Position numbers and translations under genes: made by a program. Below are positions 25,291-34,419 of a stretch of DNA of 64,000 nt, in pieces; position 1 is the first letter of the stretch, and each line of letters opens with the position of its first letter. The notes under the pieces were generated by a model. That model made no database searches and had not been told where the DNA came from. It saw only the letters and a program-made list of their open reading frames with translations. The DNA is from JAVWJP01 sp036638975 (GTDB lineage Bacteria > Bacillota > Clostridia > Oscillospirales > Ruminococcaceae), in NCBI GenBank assembly GCA_036638975.1, contig JAVWJP010000001.1, positions 124,001 to 188,000 of the forward strand. Direction: 5' to 3'.

Positions 25291-26391
25291 AAGCTCGCTT
25301 TTCCCATTGCAGAATAAAAAAATCGCACACATAAGCATAAGGCTTACAGAGCCGCTTACAGAGCTTGCTTGTGTTTTTATAGGTGTGGTAAGCGAAAGCG
25401 CGGCGGTACAGCTTTGCGGAAAAATTTTAAGTAATATCATAAAAAATATTACCGTCAGCCCGCAGTGGATAAACCGCGAAGCTATAAAAGCACTAATCTT
25501 TATATCACTGCCGTGTACAGACGCCAGTACCTGAAATATAACCGAAATACCTGAGAAAGAAATTAGCCCCGCTATGCAGATTATACCTGCAAAACCACAT
25601 TTTGATAACGCCTTACAGCCCGCTGTAACTTCTAATATGCCAAGTATTATTCCGTTGATAAGCTCAGCACCTATATTTGGGTACAGCTCTGCAAGCTTTA
25701 CAGCAAAAAGCTCTGCTATACCGCTTTTTGCAACAAGTGCCGATAATGCCTGAAATGTCACTACAAATGCGCATATTGTAAATATTCCGGAGGCGGCATC
25801 TTTTACAGCCTGCACAAGACAAAAGCTGTATGGGCGAAAGGTGTCTTGAAGCGGTTCTGTAAGATTTTCTTTTGCTTTACTTGTAAAAACACCAATTACA
25901 AGCCCAATTACCATTGAGGACAATATTTGAGAAGTGAGCAGTAAAGTACCTAACGGACGAGAAAACAGCATTTCGCTGCCTACTGCACACAACAGAAAAG
26001 GCGGACCCGCATTTACACAAAAGCATAGCATACGTGACGCATTGTCTGACGATAAACGATGCTCGCGTACCATAACAGCAAGGTTGCGCGCGCCCACGGG
26101 GTAGCCGCCTATAATACCGCCCAAAAGGGGCGCGGCGGCGTTTGCAGGCAGGTTTAAAAGCCTTGTTACAGGCGACAGAAGCTTAGCGAATATAAGTGAA
26201 GCACGGCTTTGAGATAAAAACCCGAATAGTATCATAAAGGGGAACAACGACGGGATTATTATTTCTCCGCACAGACTTAGACCGTTTCTTACTCCTATAC
26301 TTACAGCTTGTGAAAAAGCAAGCAGAGTTACAGCTAAAAAAACGCACATTGCAGCAATAAAAAAAGTGCCTGCTTTATTCGATTTTGTCAT
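25243..26391 (-). CDS. ylbJ: Sporulation integral membrane protein YlbJ
   Basis: A 382-residue polytopic membrane protein with the nucleoside-recognition/GATE fold. It shows LCGEIIIPSLFPFMIL, the glycine-rich GGIIGGYPVGARN and FCVNAGPPFLL, all typical of YlbJ. It is needed for spore cortex formation in Bacillus. AGGTGATG sets the start. The 3' end runs 48 bp into spoIIM on the other strand, and the 5' end is divergent from yqfC. Confidence 0.88.
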   Translation of the reverse strand: MTKSNKAGTFFIAAMCVFLAVTLLAFSQAVSIGVRNGLSLCGEIIIPSLFPFMILFGFLSQSRASLIFAKLLSPVTRLLNLPANAAAPLLGGIIGGYPVGARNLAVMVREHRLSSDNASRMLCFCVNAGPPFLLCAVGSEMLFSRPLGTLLLTSQILSSMVIGLVIGVFTSKAKENLTEPLQDTFRPYSFCLVQAVKDAASGIFTICAFVVTFQALSALVAKSGIAELFAVKLAELYPNIGAELINGIILGILEVTAGCKALSKCGFAGIICIAGLISFSGISVIFQVLASVHGSDIKISAFIASRFIHCGLTVIFFMILLKIFPQSCTAALSLTTPIKTQASSVSGSVSLMLMCAIFLFCNGKSELSQNKKVTKKTCKSRV

Positions 26392-26412
26392 TAATCATCA
26401 CCTCTTTGTAAA

Positions 26413-26442
26413 GCATATGAAGCTGATAGCTGTGCATATACA
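26413..26442 (+). promoter_or_regulatory. Sigma-E-like promoter for yqfCD (possible overlapping ylbJ promoter)
   Basis: GCATATGA at 26413-26420, a 14-bp spacer and CATATACA at 26435-26442 resemble the sigma-E pattern (ATA at -35, CATACANT at -10). The reverse strand of the same DNA offers a weaker pair for ylbJ. In Bacillus both ylbJ and yqfCD belong to the sigma-E regulon, which supports the reading. Confidence 0.5.
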
Positions 26443-26474
26443 TAAATATTATGTAGTAAAAGAGATGACTGAAA

Positions 26475-26777
26475 ATGAGAAAAGACAGGCAGCAAAAGCC
26501 TAAGCCTAAGGAAGATGCTATACCCATAAGACTGGCGCGCGCTTTAGATATACCTGAGGGGGTTATAGAGGGCTTTTCGCAGATTGCCCTCTCGGGTAAC
26601 CGCGAGGCTATAGTTGACGGCTGTGCGGGTGTTTTGGAGTACGATAGCAGCACGGTAAAGCTTAACCTCGGTAAAATGATAGTGTGTTTTAGCGGAAGAA
26701 ATTTAGAAATAAAATGTATGACAGGTGAAAGTGTAATTGTTAATGGCTTTATTCTAAAAATAGAGTTTATAATATAG
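26475..26777 (+). CDS. yqfC: Sporulation protein YqfC
   Basis: A 100-residue soluble protein of the YqfC/YabP family, made mostly of beta strands (PEGVIEGFSQIALSGNREAIVDG). It is made in the mother cell and its precise role is not known. No good ribosome site precedes the ATG. It lies 11 bp before yqfD, the usual partner. Confidence 0.88.
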   Translation: MRKDRQQKPKPKEDAIPIRLARALDIPEGVIEGFSQIALSGNREAIVDGCAGVLEYDSSTVKLNLGKMIVCFSGRNLEIKCMTGESVIVNGFILKIEFII

Positions 26778-26788
26778 AGGGGCAGCTT

Positions 26789-27973
26789 ATGTTTATAATA
26801 CGTTTTATACGCGCATTTAGGGGCTACGTACGTTTTAGTGCCACGGGTGTTTTTTTAGAACGCTTTTTAAATATGGCGGTGCATAACCGTATTAATATAT
26901 GGGATATAGAAAAAAACGGTACGGTGCTTAGCGCTTGCACCGATATTTCTTCATATAAAAGCTTGCGCCCATATGCAAAAAAAACCTCTGTGCGTTTGCG
27001 GGTAAAAGAGCGCCACGGTTTACCTTTTAGGCTGTACCGATACAAAAAGCGCGTAGGTATTATGGCAGGAGTAGCTTTTTTTGTGTTGTTTTTATGCGCT
27101 ATGGGACAGTTTATATGGAAAATAGAAATAATTGGCAACAGCGTTGTTACAAGCAGCGAGATAATGTCAGTAGTAAGCGGGCTTGGGCTAAAAACAGGTA
27201 CATTTAAAGCAAATATCAATGTACGGGCAACAGAAAGAGCTACACTTTTGAGCTTACAGCGCCTTTCGTGGATAGCCATAAATATTGATGGGAGCACGGC
27301 AACCATAGAGGTGCGCGAAAGAATTATGCCGCCGCAAATGTACCCTGAAAACGACCGCGCCTGTAATATTGTTGCTGCCAAAACAGGCCTTATAACATAT
27401 ATGGAGGTTTACGAGGGGCAAAGCCTTTGTAAGGTAGGCGACACAGTAAAAGCCGGAGATATAATAATCAGCGGGATTATAGAGGATAAAAAGCAGCAAG
27501 ACAGCTATAAACACGCACGCGGTAAAATTATAGCACAGGTAGATTTAGAAATTATAAGCGAGCAACCAATGATAATTAGTGAAAAGCTAAGAACAGGCGA
27601 AAAAAAAACACGAAGATATTTACGTATATTTGGTGCTGATATGCCGCTTTTTATATATTATCCTTTTAAAACAGCTTATGATTTACAAAGGAAAACAGAT
27701 GAAATAAAAATAGGTAAAATAGAATTACCATTTTTTTTATTGACCGAGCAGTACGATTTTTACATCACTAAAAAGCGCAGGCTTACGACACAGCAGGCGC
27801 ATAACGAAGCACAAAAAAAATTGACCGAAAAAGAAAAAAGTGTTATAGGAAACGGTAAAATTATAAATACACAGCAAAGCGAAAGTTTAAACGGCGATAT
27901 GTACAAACTTACAACAAAATATCTATGCAACATTGATATAGCAAAAGAGCAAGAAATTTTAAAAAATGAATAG
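26789..27973 (+). CDS. yqfD: Sporulation protein YqfD
   Basis: A 394-residue protein with one membrane helix near residues 90-110 (GIMAGVAFFVLFLCAMG) and a large outer domain that holds a POTRA-like segment around GNSVVTSSEIMSVVSG, then SWIAINIDGSTATIEVRER. YqfD is needed for efficient spore formation; its action is not known. It follows yqfC and leads into phoH, as in many Firmicutes. Confidence 0.9.
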   Translation: MFIIRFIRAFRGYVRFSATGVFLERFLNMAVHNRINIWDIEKNGTVLSACTDISSYKSLRPYAKKTSVRLRVKERHGLPFRLYRYKKRVGIMAGVAFFVLFLCAMGQFIWKIEIIGNSVVTSSEIMSVVSGLGLKTGTFKANINVRATERATLLSLQRLSWIAINIDGSTATIEVRERIMPPQMYPENDRACNIVAAKTGLITYMEVYEGQSLCKVGDTVKAGDIIISGIIEDKKQQDSYKHARGKIIAQVDLEIISEQPMIISEKLRTGEKKTRRYLRIFGADMPLFIYYPFKTAYDLQRKTDEIKIGKIELPFFLLTEQYDFYITKKRRLTTQQAHNEAQKKLTEKEKSVIGNGKIINTQQSESLNGDMYKLTTKYLCNIDIAKEQEILKNE

Positions 27974-27990
27974 AAGTTTATAGGAAAAAG

Positions 27991-27999
27991 TGTTATAAT
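27991..27999 (+). promoter_or_regulatory. Extended -10 promoter before phoH
   Basis: TGTTATAAT at 27991-27999 is an extended -10 element with no clear -35. It would allow phoH and the housekeeping genes after it to be expressed outside sporulation. Confidence 0.4.
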
Positions 28000-28071
28000 A
28001 TTCTAAATGGCAAAAGATACAAAATATCTTGTAGCTTTTTGTTAGAAATGAGGAAAAAGGAAAGTGAATGA

Positions 28072-29040
28072 ATGGCGGAGCAGTTCGTCGATGTTGACAG
28101 AATGGAGCATACGTTAGAGCTTTTTGGCAGCTTTGACGAAAACATAAAGATATTAGAGGCTGAATATGGCGTTACTATATTAAACAGGGGCACACAGGTT
28201 AAGCTTAGCGGCAACGATGAGGGCGTAGACGCAGCCGCACGCGCTGTGCGCGGGCTTTTAGAGCTTCTTAACAATGGTGAGGCACTTAACCAGCAAAATG
28301 TGCGATATATTATAAATTTGGTTGCGCAAGGCGAAGAAAATAAAGTTTCGCGTCTTACGGGAGATTTAGTTTGTATCACATCTAAGGGCAGACCTGTACG
28401 TGCAAAGACGCTTGGTCAAAAAAGCTATGTAGAGGCTATAAGCAAAAACACCATAACTCTTTCGGTTGGGCCTGCCGGCACAGGGAAAACCTATTTAGCT
28501 GTGGCAATGGCGGTAAAGGCTTTTCGTGCCAATGATGTAAATAAAATAATTCTTACACGCCCTGCGGTGGAGGCAGGCGAAAAGCTGGGCTTTTTGCCCG
28601 GGGATATGCAGAACAAGGTGGACCCATATTTGCGACCGCTTTATGATGCGCTTTTTGATATGTTAGGTGCTGATAATTTTGGCAAATACCTTGAAAGAGG
28701 TAATATAGAGGTTGCACCTCTTGCTTTTATGCGCGGGCGCACACTTGATGACTCCTTTATAATTTTAGATGAAGCACAAAATACAACTCCGGAGCAAATG
28801 AAGATGTTTTTGACACGTTTGGGTTTTAACTCTAAAGCCGTAATAACGGGCGATATTACACAGATAGATTTGCCGGACAGCAGGAAATCGGGGCTTATAG
28901 AAGCTGTAAAGGTTCTTAAAGATATAGAAGATATTGAGGTTATTCGCTTTACCGAAAAAGACGTGGTGCGTCACAGGCTGGTGCAGCAAATAATTTTAGC
29001 ATATGAAAAATATTATGAGGAGGGTAACCCGTTTAAATAA
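28072..29040 (+). CDS. phoH: PhoH family ATPase
   Basis: A 322-residue protein with an N-terminal KH-like RNA-binding part and a P-loop NTPase domain: Walker A GPAGTGKT at residues 133-140, then RPAVEAGEKLGFLPG, and Walker B FIILDEAQNTTPEQMKMFLTRLG. PhoH proteins are thought to act in RNA metabolism together with YbeY, the next gene. Confidence 0.93.
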   Translation: MAEQFVDVDRMEHTLELFGSFDENIKILEAEYGVTILNRGTQVKLSGNDEGVDAAARAVRGLLELLNNGEALNQQNVRYIINLVAQGEENKVSRLTGDLVCITSKGRPVRAKTLGQKSYVEAISKNTITLSVGPAGTGKTYLAVAMAVKAFRANDVNKIILTRPAVEAGEKLGFLPGDMQNKVDPYLRPLYDALFDMLGADNFGKYLERGNIEVAPLAFMRGRTLDDSFIILDEAQNTTPEQMKMFLTRLGFNSKAVITGDITQIDLPDSRKSGLIEAVKVLKDIEDIEVIRFTEKDVVRHRLVQQIILAYEKYYEEGNPFK

Positions 29041-29073
29041 ACTATTATGGTGTAATATTTAAGCGGATACAAA

Positions 29074-29580
29074 ATGGAAAGTGTAAAAGTATATATTACA
29101 AACAGGCAAAAAGATATTAAAATTCCAACCGGCATAAGGCTGCTTATTCGTCGCTGCTGTCATGCTGTGCTAGATATGGAAAAAATTACAGATTCGGTAG
29201 AAGTAAGCGTAAGCTTTCTTAATAACGAACAAATTCGTGAGCTTAACGCAGAATATCGCAAAATTGATAAATCGACCGATGTTCTTTCGTTCCCTATGGG
29301 TGAAAACGGAGTTTATGATAAAAACCCCGAAACAGGCGCGTTAATGGTTGGAGATATTGCTATTTCGGTAGAGCGCGCAAAAGAACAGGCAGATGAATAT
29401 GGGCACTCCTTCAGCCGCGAAATTGGTTTTTTAACAGTGCATTCTATGCTTCATTTGTTGGGCTACGACCATGAGGTAGCGGGTATAGAGGCAGTAAAGA
29501 TGCGCGAAAAAGAAGAAGAGGTACTTACAAAACTGGGTCTTCAAAGAGATTCCAGCTATGTTTTGGAGGGCAATGAGTAG
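29074..29580 (+). CDS. ybeY: Endoribonuclease YbeY
   Basis: A 168-residue metal-dependent RNase for rRNA maturation and ribosome quality control. The zinc motif HSMLHLLGYDHE supplies His123, His127 and His133, and KSTDVLSFPM is the other family block. Its stop codon overlaps the start of dgkA. Confidence 0.95.
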   Translation: MESVKVYITNRQKDIKIPTGIRLLIRRCCHAVLDMEKITDSVEVSVSFLNNEQIRELNAEYRKIDKSTDVLSFPMGENGVYDKNPETGALMVGDIAISVERAKEQADEYGHSFSREIGFLTVHSMLHLLGYDHEVAGIEAVKMREKEEEVLTKLGLQRDSSYVLEGNE

Positions 29581-30073
29581 CCGTATTAAAAATTTAATAG
29601 TAAGCTTTCGCAACGCGGCGCGTGGTGTGGCATATTGCGTGAACAACGAGCGTAATATGCGAATACACATAGTTATTGCTTGTTATATTGTGCTGTTCAG
29701 CCGCTTTTTTAGTTTAACACAGGCACAGTTTGCTCTTATGCTTTGTGCCATAGCGCTTGTTATTGCCATGGAAATGATTAATACAGCTGTGGAAGTGCTT
29801 GTAAATATAGCCTCGCCAAGCTACAGCGCTTTAGCTCGTGTTGCCAAAGATGTGGCGGCAGGGGCGGTGCTTGTCTGCGCCGCATTTGCTTTTGCCATTG
29901 GGCTTTTGCTTTTTTGGAAACCGTCGGTTTTTTTAATTATACTTAAATATATTTTTAAAGGCCCACTTTATTGCGGGCTTTTTGTGTTGTCTGTGGTGTT
30001 TTCGATAATATTTATTTTTGTGGGGCCTGCTAAGATATTAAGAGCTATTAAGCAAAAAAAGAACAATAAATGA
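29573..30073 (+). CDS. dgkA: Diacylglycerol/undecaprenol kinase family protein
   Basis: A 166-residue integral membrane kinase. It has ERNMRIH, EMINTAVEVLVN and AKDVAAGAVLV, the conserved blocks of the Gram-positive DgkA group, which phosphorylates undecaprenol to recycle the wall lipid carrier. The C-terminus has two extra hydrophobic segments beyond the usual core. The ATG at 29573 follows GGAGGG and overlaps the ybeY stop. The cdd gene often found between dgkA and era is absent. Confidence 0.88.
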   Translation: MSSRIKNLIVSFRNAARGVAYCVNNERNMRIHIVIACYIVLFSRFFSLTQAQFALMLCAIALVIAMEMINTAVEVLVNIASPSYSALARVAKDVAAGAVLVCAAFAFAIGLLLFWKPSVFLIILKYIFKGPLYCGLFVLSVVFSIIFIFVGPAKILRAIKQKKNNK

Positions 30074-30091
30074 AACGGAGAATTATATTTT

Positions 30092-30988
30092 ATGGATAAA
30101 ACTTATTCCGGCTTTGTAACTATAGTCGGTCGCCCAAACGTTGGCAAATCCAGCCTTATGAACAGGTTTGTCGGTGAAAAAGTGGCTATAGTTTCGCCAA
30201 AACCGCAAACCACACGCAATAAAATTATCGGTATTTTAACAAAAGGCGCAACGCAAATGGTTTTTATAGATACCCCAGGGCTGCATAAACCTCGCACTAA
30301 GCTCTCTGAATACATGGTAAAGCAAATTAATGAATCTATGTCGGACGTGGACATAGGTGTGCTTGTAACAGAACCTGACGGAGAAATAACACGAGCGGAG
30401 CATGACCTTGTCAACAGCCTTAAAGCGGCAAAAATGCCTGTACTGCTTGCAATAAATAAAATAGACACCCTCTCACAAAAAGAACTGATGATGAAAAAGA
30501 TTTCCGATTTTTCTAAAGAAATGGAATTTGAAGCTATAATTCCAATATCAGCGCTTACAGGAGAGGGCGTGCAAATTCTTCTTGACAAAATAGAAAGTTA
30601 TATTAAAGAAGGTCCGCATTATTTTGACGACGATTCTATGACAGACCAACCGGAACGCGTGATAATATCAGAGATTATACGCGAAAAGGTCCTTAATAAT
30701 ATGCAAGATGAAATTCCGCACGGAGTAGCCGTTACTATAGAGAACATGAAGGAACGCAAGAATGCCGAAGGTTGTGATTTGGACGACATTGATGCGACTG
30801 TTTTTTGTGAAAGAGAAAGCCATAAGGGCATGATAATAGGTAAAAACGGTGCTATGCTAAAAAAAATAGGTACACAGGCGAGGGTGGAGGCAGAGCGCTT
30901 TTTAGGGGTTAAAATTAACCTACGCCTTTGGGTAAAGGTGCGCGAGGGCTGGCGCAATGGCAATATAGGGAATTTTGGTTATAAATAA
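30092..30988 (+). CDS. era: GTPase Era
   Basis: A 298-residue GTPase that binds 16S rRNA and aids 30S assembly. G1 is GRPNVGKSS (about residues 13-21), G3 DTPG, G4 NKID, and the C-terminal KH domain includes GMIIGKNGAMLKKIG. Standard length, in the conserved ybeY-dgkA-era-recO order. Confidence 0.97.
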   Translation: MDKTYSGFVTIVGRPNVGKSSLMNRFVGEKVAIVSPKPQTTRNKIIGILTKGATQMVFIDTPGLHKPRTKLSEYMVKQINESMSDVDIGVLVTEPDGEITRAEHDLVNSLKAAKMPVLLAINKIDTLSQKELMMKKISDFSKEMEFEAIIPISALTGEGVQILLDKIESYIKEGPHYFDDDSMTDQPERVIISEIIREKVLNNMQDEIPHGVAVTIENMKERKNAEGCDLDDIDATVFCERESHKGMIIGKNGAMLKKIGTQARVEAERFLGVKINLRLWVKVREGWRNGNIGNFGYK

Positions 30989-31084
30989 AAAATATTACCT
31001 GTAACTTTGGCGTTCATTTCCGCTAATAACATTTGCTTTTAAGGTAACACTTTAAGTAATAATAATGCGGGAGGAACATTCATT

Positions 31085-31261
31085 ATGAAACCTTTAGCAG
31101 ACGCATGGGAACAATTTTTACGCACAGGGAGCATAAGCGATTACCATAATTATTGTATGTCGCTTTCGGCTATGCCTCAAGATAATGAAACAATTGAAGG
31201 TGAGGAATACCCCGATGCAAATGACAACACAGGCGGTCGTGATAGGCTCTCGGGCTATTGA
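31085..31261 (+). CDS. YqzL-like small protein
   Basis: A 58-residue protein beginning MKPLADAWEQFLRTGSISDY, matching the W..F..TG.I..Y pattern of the YqzL family, which is usually encoded just before recO. GGGAGGAAC lies upstream of the ATG. The C-terminal half is acidic and longer than in Bacillus. The gene overlaps recO by 47 bp in another frame. Function unknown. Confidence 0.7.
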   Translation: MKPLADAWEQFLRTGSISDYHNYCMSLSAMPQDNETIEGEEYPDANDNTGGRDRLSGY

Positions 31262-31976
31262 CGATGAGGACCGCTTACTTACCTTGCTTTCAAAAGAATA
31301 TGGCATAATACACGCTTATGCAAAGAGTGCAAGCCGCATGAAAAGCAGGCTGTCTTCTACGACAGAGATGCTTTGCTACTCATCGTTTGTACTTTTTAAA
31401 AATAAAGAAAGATATACGGTAGATTCTGCCGATAGTATTAATATGTTTTTTGGCTTGCGAGAGAACATGGATAAATTATCTCTCGCTACATATTTTGCTG
31501 AATTAACAGCCACTGTAGCCCCGCAGGCAGACGGTGCAGATGCCTTTTTAAGCTTGTTTTTAAACACACTTTTTATGCTGGAAAAAGATAAAAAAACTAT
31601 AGCTTTTTTGAAGCCTGTTTTTGAGCTGCGCGCGCTTACTTTGGCAGGGTATATGCCAAACCTCGTTGCCTGCCGCAGCTGTGCCTGTTATGAAGCCCCG
31701 CAGATGCGTCTTTTTTTGCAGACAGGGGATATCATGTGTGAAAATTGTCTGCAAAAACTAGAAACACCTTTTACAGAAGATATTTCTAAGCCGCTGCCAA
31801 GCGGAGTAATTGCGGCAATGCGTCATATTATTTACAGCCCACCAAAACGGCTTTTTTCTTTTGATTTACCTCTGGATAATCTTAAAATATTGGGCGAAGC
31901 TACCGAGGCTTATCTTCTAAACCAGACGCAAAAAAACTACAACAGCTTGCAGTTTTATAAAAGTATAATTATTTAA
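31215..31976 (+). CDS. recO: DNA repair protein RecO
   Basis: A 253-residue protein: N-terminal OB fold (TTQAVVIGSRAIDDEDRL) and a helical domain with a four-cysteine zinc site formed by CRSC and CENC. RecO helps load RecA at gaps and anneals strands. The ATG at 31215 follows GGTGAGG inside the yqzL frame, suggesting coupled translation. Confidence 0.93.
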   Translation: MQMTTQAVVIGSRAIDDEDRLLTLLSKEYGIIHAYAKSASRMKSRLSSTTEMLCYSSFVLFKNKERYTVDSADSINMFFGLRENMDKLSLATYFAELTATVAPQADGADAFLSLFLNTLFMLEKDKKTIAFLKPVFELRALTLAGYMPNLVACRSCACYEAPQMRLFLQTGDIMCENCLQKLETPFTEDISKPLPSGVIAAMRHIIYSPPKRLFSFDLPLDNLKILGEATEAYLLNQTQKNYNSLQFYKSIII

Positions 31977-32007
31977 TGCCGTAAAACGATAGGAAACGGA
32001 GTATTAT

Positions 32008-34401
32008 ATGGAAGAAAATATAAAAAAACATTGCCGTGCGCTGGAGCTTGATAAAATATTGAGCCGGCTTGCCGAATGCTGCAGCTGCCCCGACAGCGCG
32101 GAGGCGGCACTTGCTACAGAGCCTGTTATAAACTACCCGAAGGCTGTAAGGCAAATGAACTTTACACAGGACGCAAATCTCTTAGCTGTCCGTTTTGGTA
32201 TGCCTACAATAATGAATATTAAGAATGTTAAGGGTATGCTAAAGCGTGCACAGGTGGGCGCGCTTCTTAACCTGCGCGAGCTTTTGGATATAGGAAATGT
32301 GCTTCGTACTATTCGCAATTTAGACAGCTACCGCAAAAACTGCGATGATATGAAAACTGCTTTAGACTCGATGTTTGAAAGCTTATCTCCCAATAAAGCA
32401 TTAGAAAACATGATAAGTGAAAATATTCTTTCTGATGATGAGCTTGCCGATACTGCCAGCACCGAGCTTTTTAACATACGCCGCAGTATTCGCAACACAG
32501 AGCTTAAGGTTAGGTCACAGCTTGATAAACTGGTTAAGTCCGTAACATATCAAAAGTTTTTGCAAGATGCAATAATAACTATGCGTGACGGGCGCTTTGT
32601 TGTACCTGTAAAGCAGGAGTACAGAGGTGAAGTAAAGGGCATGGTGCATGATACCTCTGCAAGCGGAGCAACACTTTTTATAGAGCCTATAGCGGTGGTG
32701 GAGGCAAACAATGAAATTCGCGTTTTGCAAAATAAAGAACAGCAGGAAATCGAATGTATTATGGCTGAAATGTCGGCGGAGGTCGGCAATTTTGCCGATA
32801 GCATATCTTCCGATTATGACACGATAGTAGAGCTTGATTTACTTTTTGCAAAGGCGCGTTTGGGGCGAAAAATGAGAGCCACCGTGCCCATGCTTACAAA
32901 TGACGGAGTTGTAGATTTGCGCCGTGCCAGACACCCTATGATAGATGAGCAGAAGGTTGTGCCTACAGATATTTATTTGGGCGGAAGCTTTGATACCTTG
33001 ATTATAACAGGACCAAACACAGGCGGAAAAACAGTTTCTCTTAAAACACTGGGGCTTTTTACATTGATGGCAATGTGCGGTCTTATGCTGCCTGTGGCAG
33101 ATTCCAGCAGAGTTTCGGTTTTCGAGCGTGTTTTGGCAGATATAGGAGATGAGCAGAGCATAGAGCAAAGCCTGTCAACTTTTTCTGCTCATATGACAAA
33201 TATCGTTTCAATACTTAAACAGGTAGATGACAAAGCACTGGTGCTTTTGGACGAACTTGGTGCGGGGACGGACCCCATAGAGGGCGCGGCGCTTGCCATA
33301 GCTATAGTTGAAGCATTGCGCGAAAAAGGCGCCAAAATAGCTGCTACAACACATTATGCAGAGATAAAGGTTTTTGCGCTTGAAACTGACGGAGTTGAGA
33401 ATGCTTCCTGTGAGTTTGATGTAGAAACATTAAGCCCCACTTATAAGCTTTCTATAGGTGTGCCGGGGCGCTCTAATGCTTTTGCCATTTCAGAAAGACT
33501 TGGTATAGACAGCTATATTATAGAAAATGCAAAATTGCGAGTTTCCACCGAAAACGCTTGTTTTGAAGATGTTGTTGCAAAGCTTGAAGAAACCAGAATA
33601 GGGCTTGAAAAAGAAAAAACAGGCGCGCAAAAAGAACGTGAGGAAACCGAACGCCTTAAAAATGATGTTGCGGGATTTAAGGCAAGGCTTGAGCGCGAAA
33701 AAGAGCGCGAGATAGATGCTGCAAAAAAAGAGGCAAAGCGTTTGGTGGAGCGTGTAAAGCAAGAAGCGCAAAATATGATTGATGAAATGGAAGAAATAAA
33801 AAAAGAAAAAGACGGTGAGAAATATGCAAATATGCCGTCGCTTGCAAAGGCACAGCTGAAGGTGGGCATGAACAAGCTTTACGAGCTTGCCGACCCTGTT
33901 AAAAAAGCTGACGATGATAATTACGTTTTGCCGCGTAAGCTTGTGCGTGGAGATATTGTTTCTATAACCGATATAGGCAAGGACGGGTTTGTGGTTTCTG
34001 GTCCTGACGGTGCAGGGAATGTAATGGTACAGGTTGGAACAATGAAAATAAAGGTTTCTCAAACAAAGCTTCGTTTGGACGAACGAAAAAACAGAGCACC
34101 GCTTAATAATAAAAAAGGCTCGGTGGCAAAAAGTATAACAAGCAAAGCAGAACGCGGTGTAAAAAACGAGCTTGATTTGCGTGGAATGATGGCAGAGGAA
34201 GCCATTATGGAGCTTTTAAATTTTATAGACGGTGCTGTTTTAAATGGGCTTACCGTAATAACAATTATACATGGTAAGGGCACGGGTGTGCTGCGCGCAG
34301 CGGTGCACGATGAGCTTAGGCACAACAAAAGCATTCGCACCTTTCGCCTTGGTGTCTACGGAGAGGGCGAAAGCGGAGTAACTATTGCAGAGCTTAAATA
34401 A
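32008..34401 (+). CDS. mutS2: Endonuclease MutS2 / ribosome rescue factor
   Basis: A 797-residue MutS-type ATPase. The core has Walker A GPNTGGKT at about 335-342 and Walker B LVLLDELGAGTDP; a coiled-coil arm spans about 510-600; the C-terminal Smr domain has LDLRGMMAEEA and HGKGTGVLR. It lacks the mismatch-recognition domain of MutS1. Relatives suppress recombination or split collided ribosomes (RqcU). Confidence 0.95.
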   Translation: MEENIKKHCRALELDKILSRLAECCSCPDSAEAALATEPVINYPKAVRQMNFTQDANLLAVRFGMPTIMNIKNVKGMLKRAQVGALLNLRELLDIGNVLRTIRNLDSYRKNCDDMKTALDSMFESLSPNKALENMISENILSDDELADTASTELFNIRRSIRNTELKVRSQLDKLVKSVTYQKFLQDAIITMRDGRFVVPVKQEYRGEVKGMVHDTSASGATLFIEPIAVVEANNEIRVLQNKEQQEIECIMAEMSAEVGNFADSISSDYDTIVELDLLFAKARLGRKMRATVPMLTNDGVVDLRRARHPMIDEQKVVPTDIYLGGSFDTLIITGPNTGGKTVSLKTLGLFTLMAMCGLMLPVADSSRVSVFERVLADIGDEQSIEQSLSTFSAHMTNIVSILKQVDDKALVLLDELGAGTDPIEGAALAIAIVEALREKGAKIAATTHYAEIKVFALETDGVENASCEFDVETLSPTYKLSIGVPGRSNAFAISERLGIDSYIIENAKLRVSTENACFEDVVAKLEETRIGLEKEKTGAQKEREETERLKNDVAGFKARLEREKEREIDAAKKEAKRLVERVKQEAQNMIDEMEEIKKEKDGEKYANMPSLAKAQLKVGMNKLYELADPVKKADDDNYVLPRKLVRGDIVSITDIGKDGFVVSGPDGAGNVMVQVGTMKIKVSQTKLRLDERKNRAPLNNKKGSVAKSITSKAERGVKNELDLRGMMAEEAIMELLNFIDGAVLNGLTVITIIHGKGTGVLRAAVHDELRHNKSIRTFRLGVYGEGESGVTIAELK

Positions 34402-34419
34402 GTAAATGAGGGTGCAAAA

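Noticed and set aside
29573..30091. Missing cdd between dgkA and era as a notable loss
   Set aside because: The gene is often elsewhere or absent in Clostridia, so the observation carries little weight alone.
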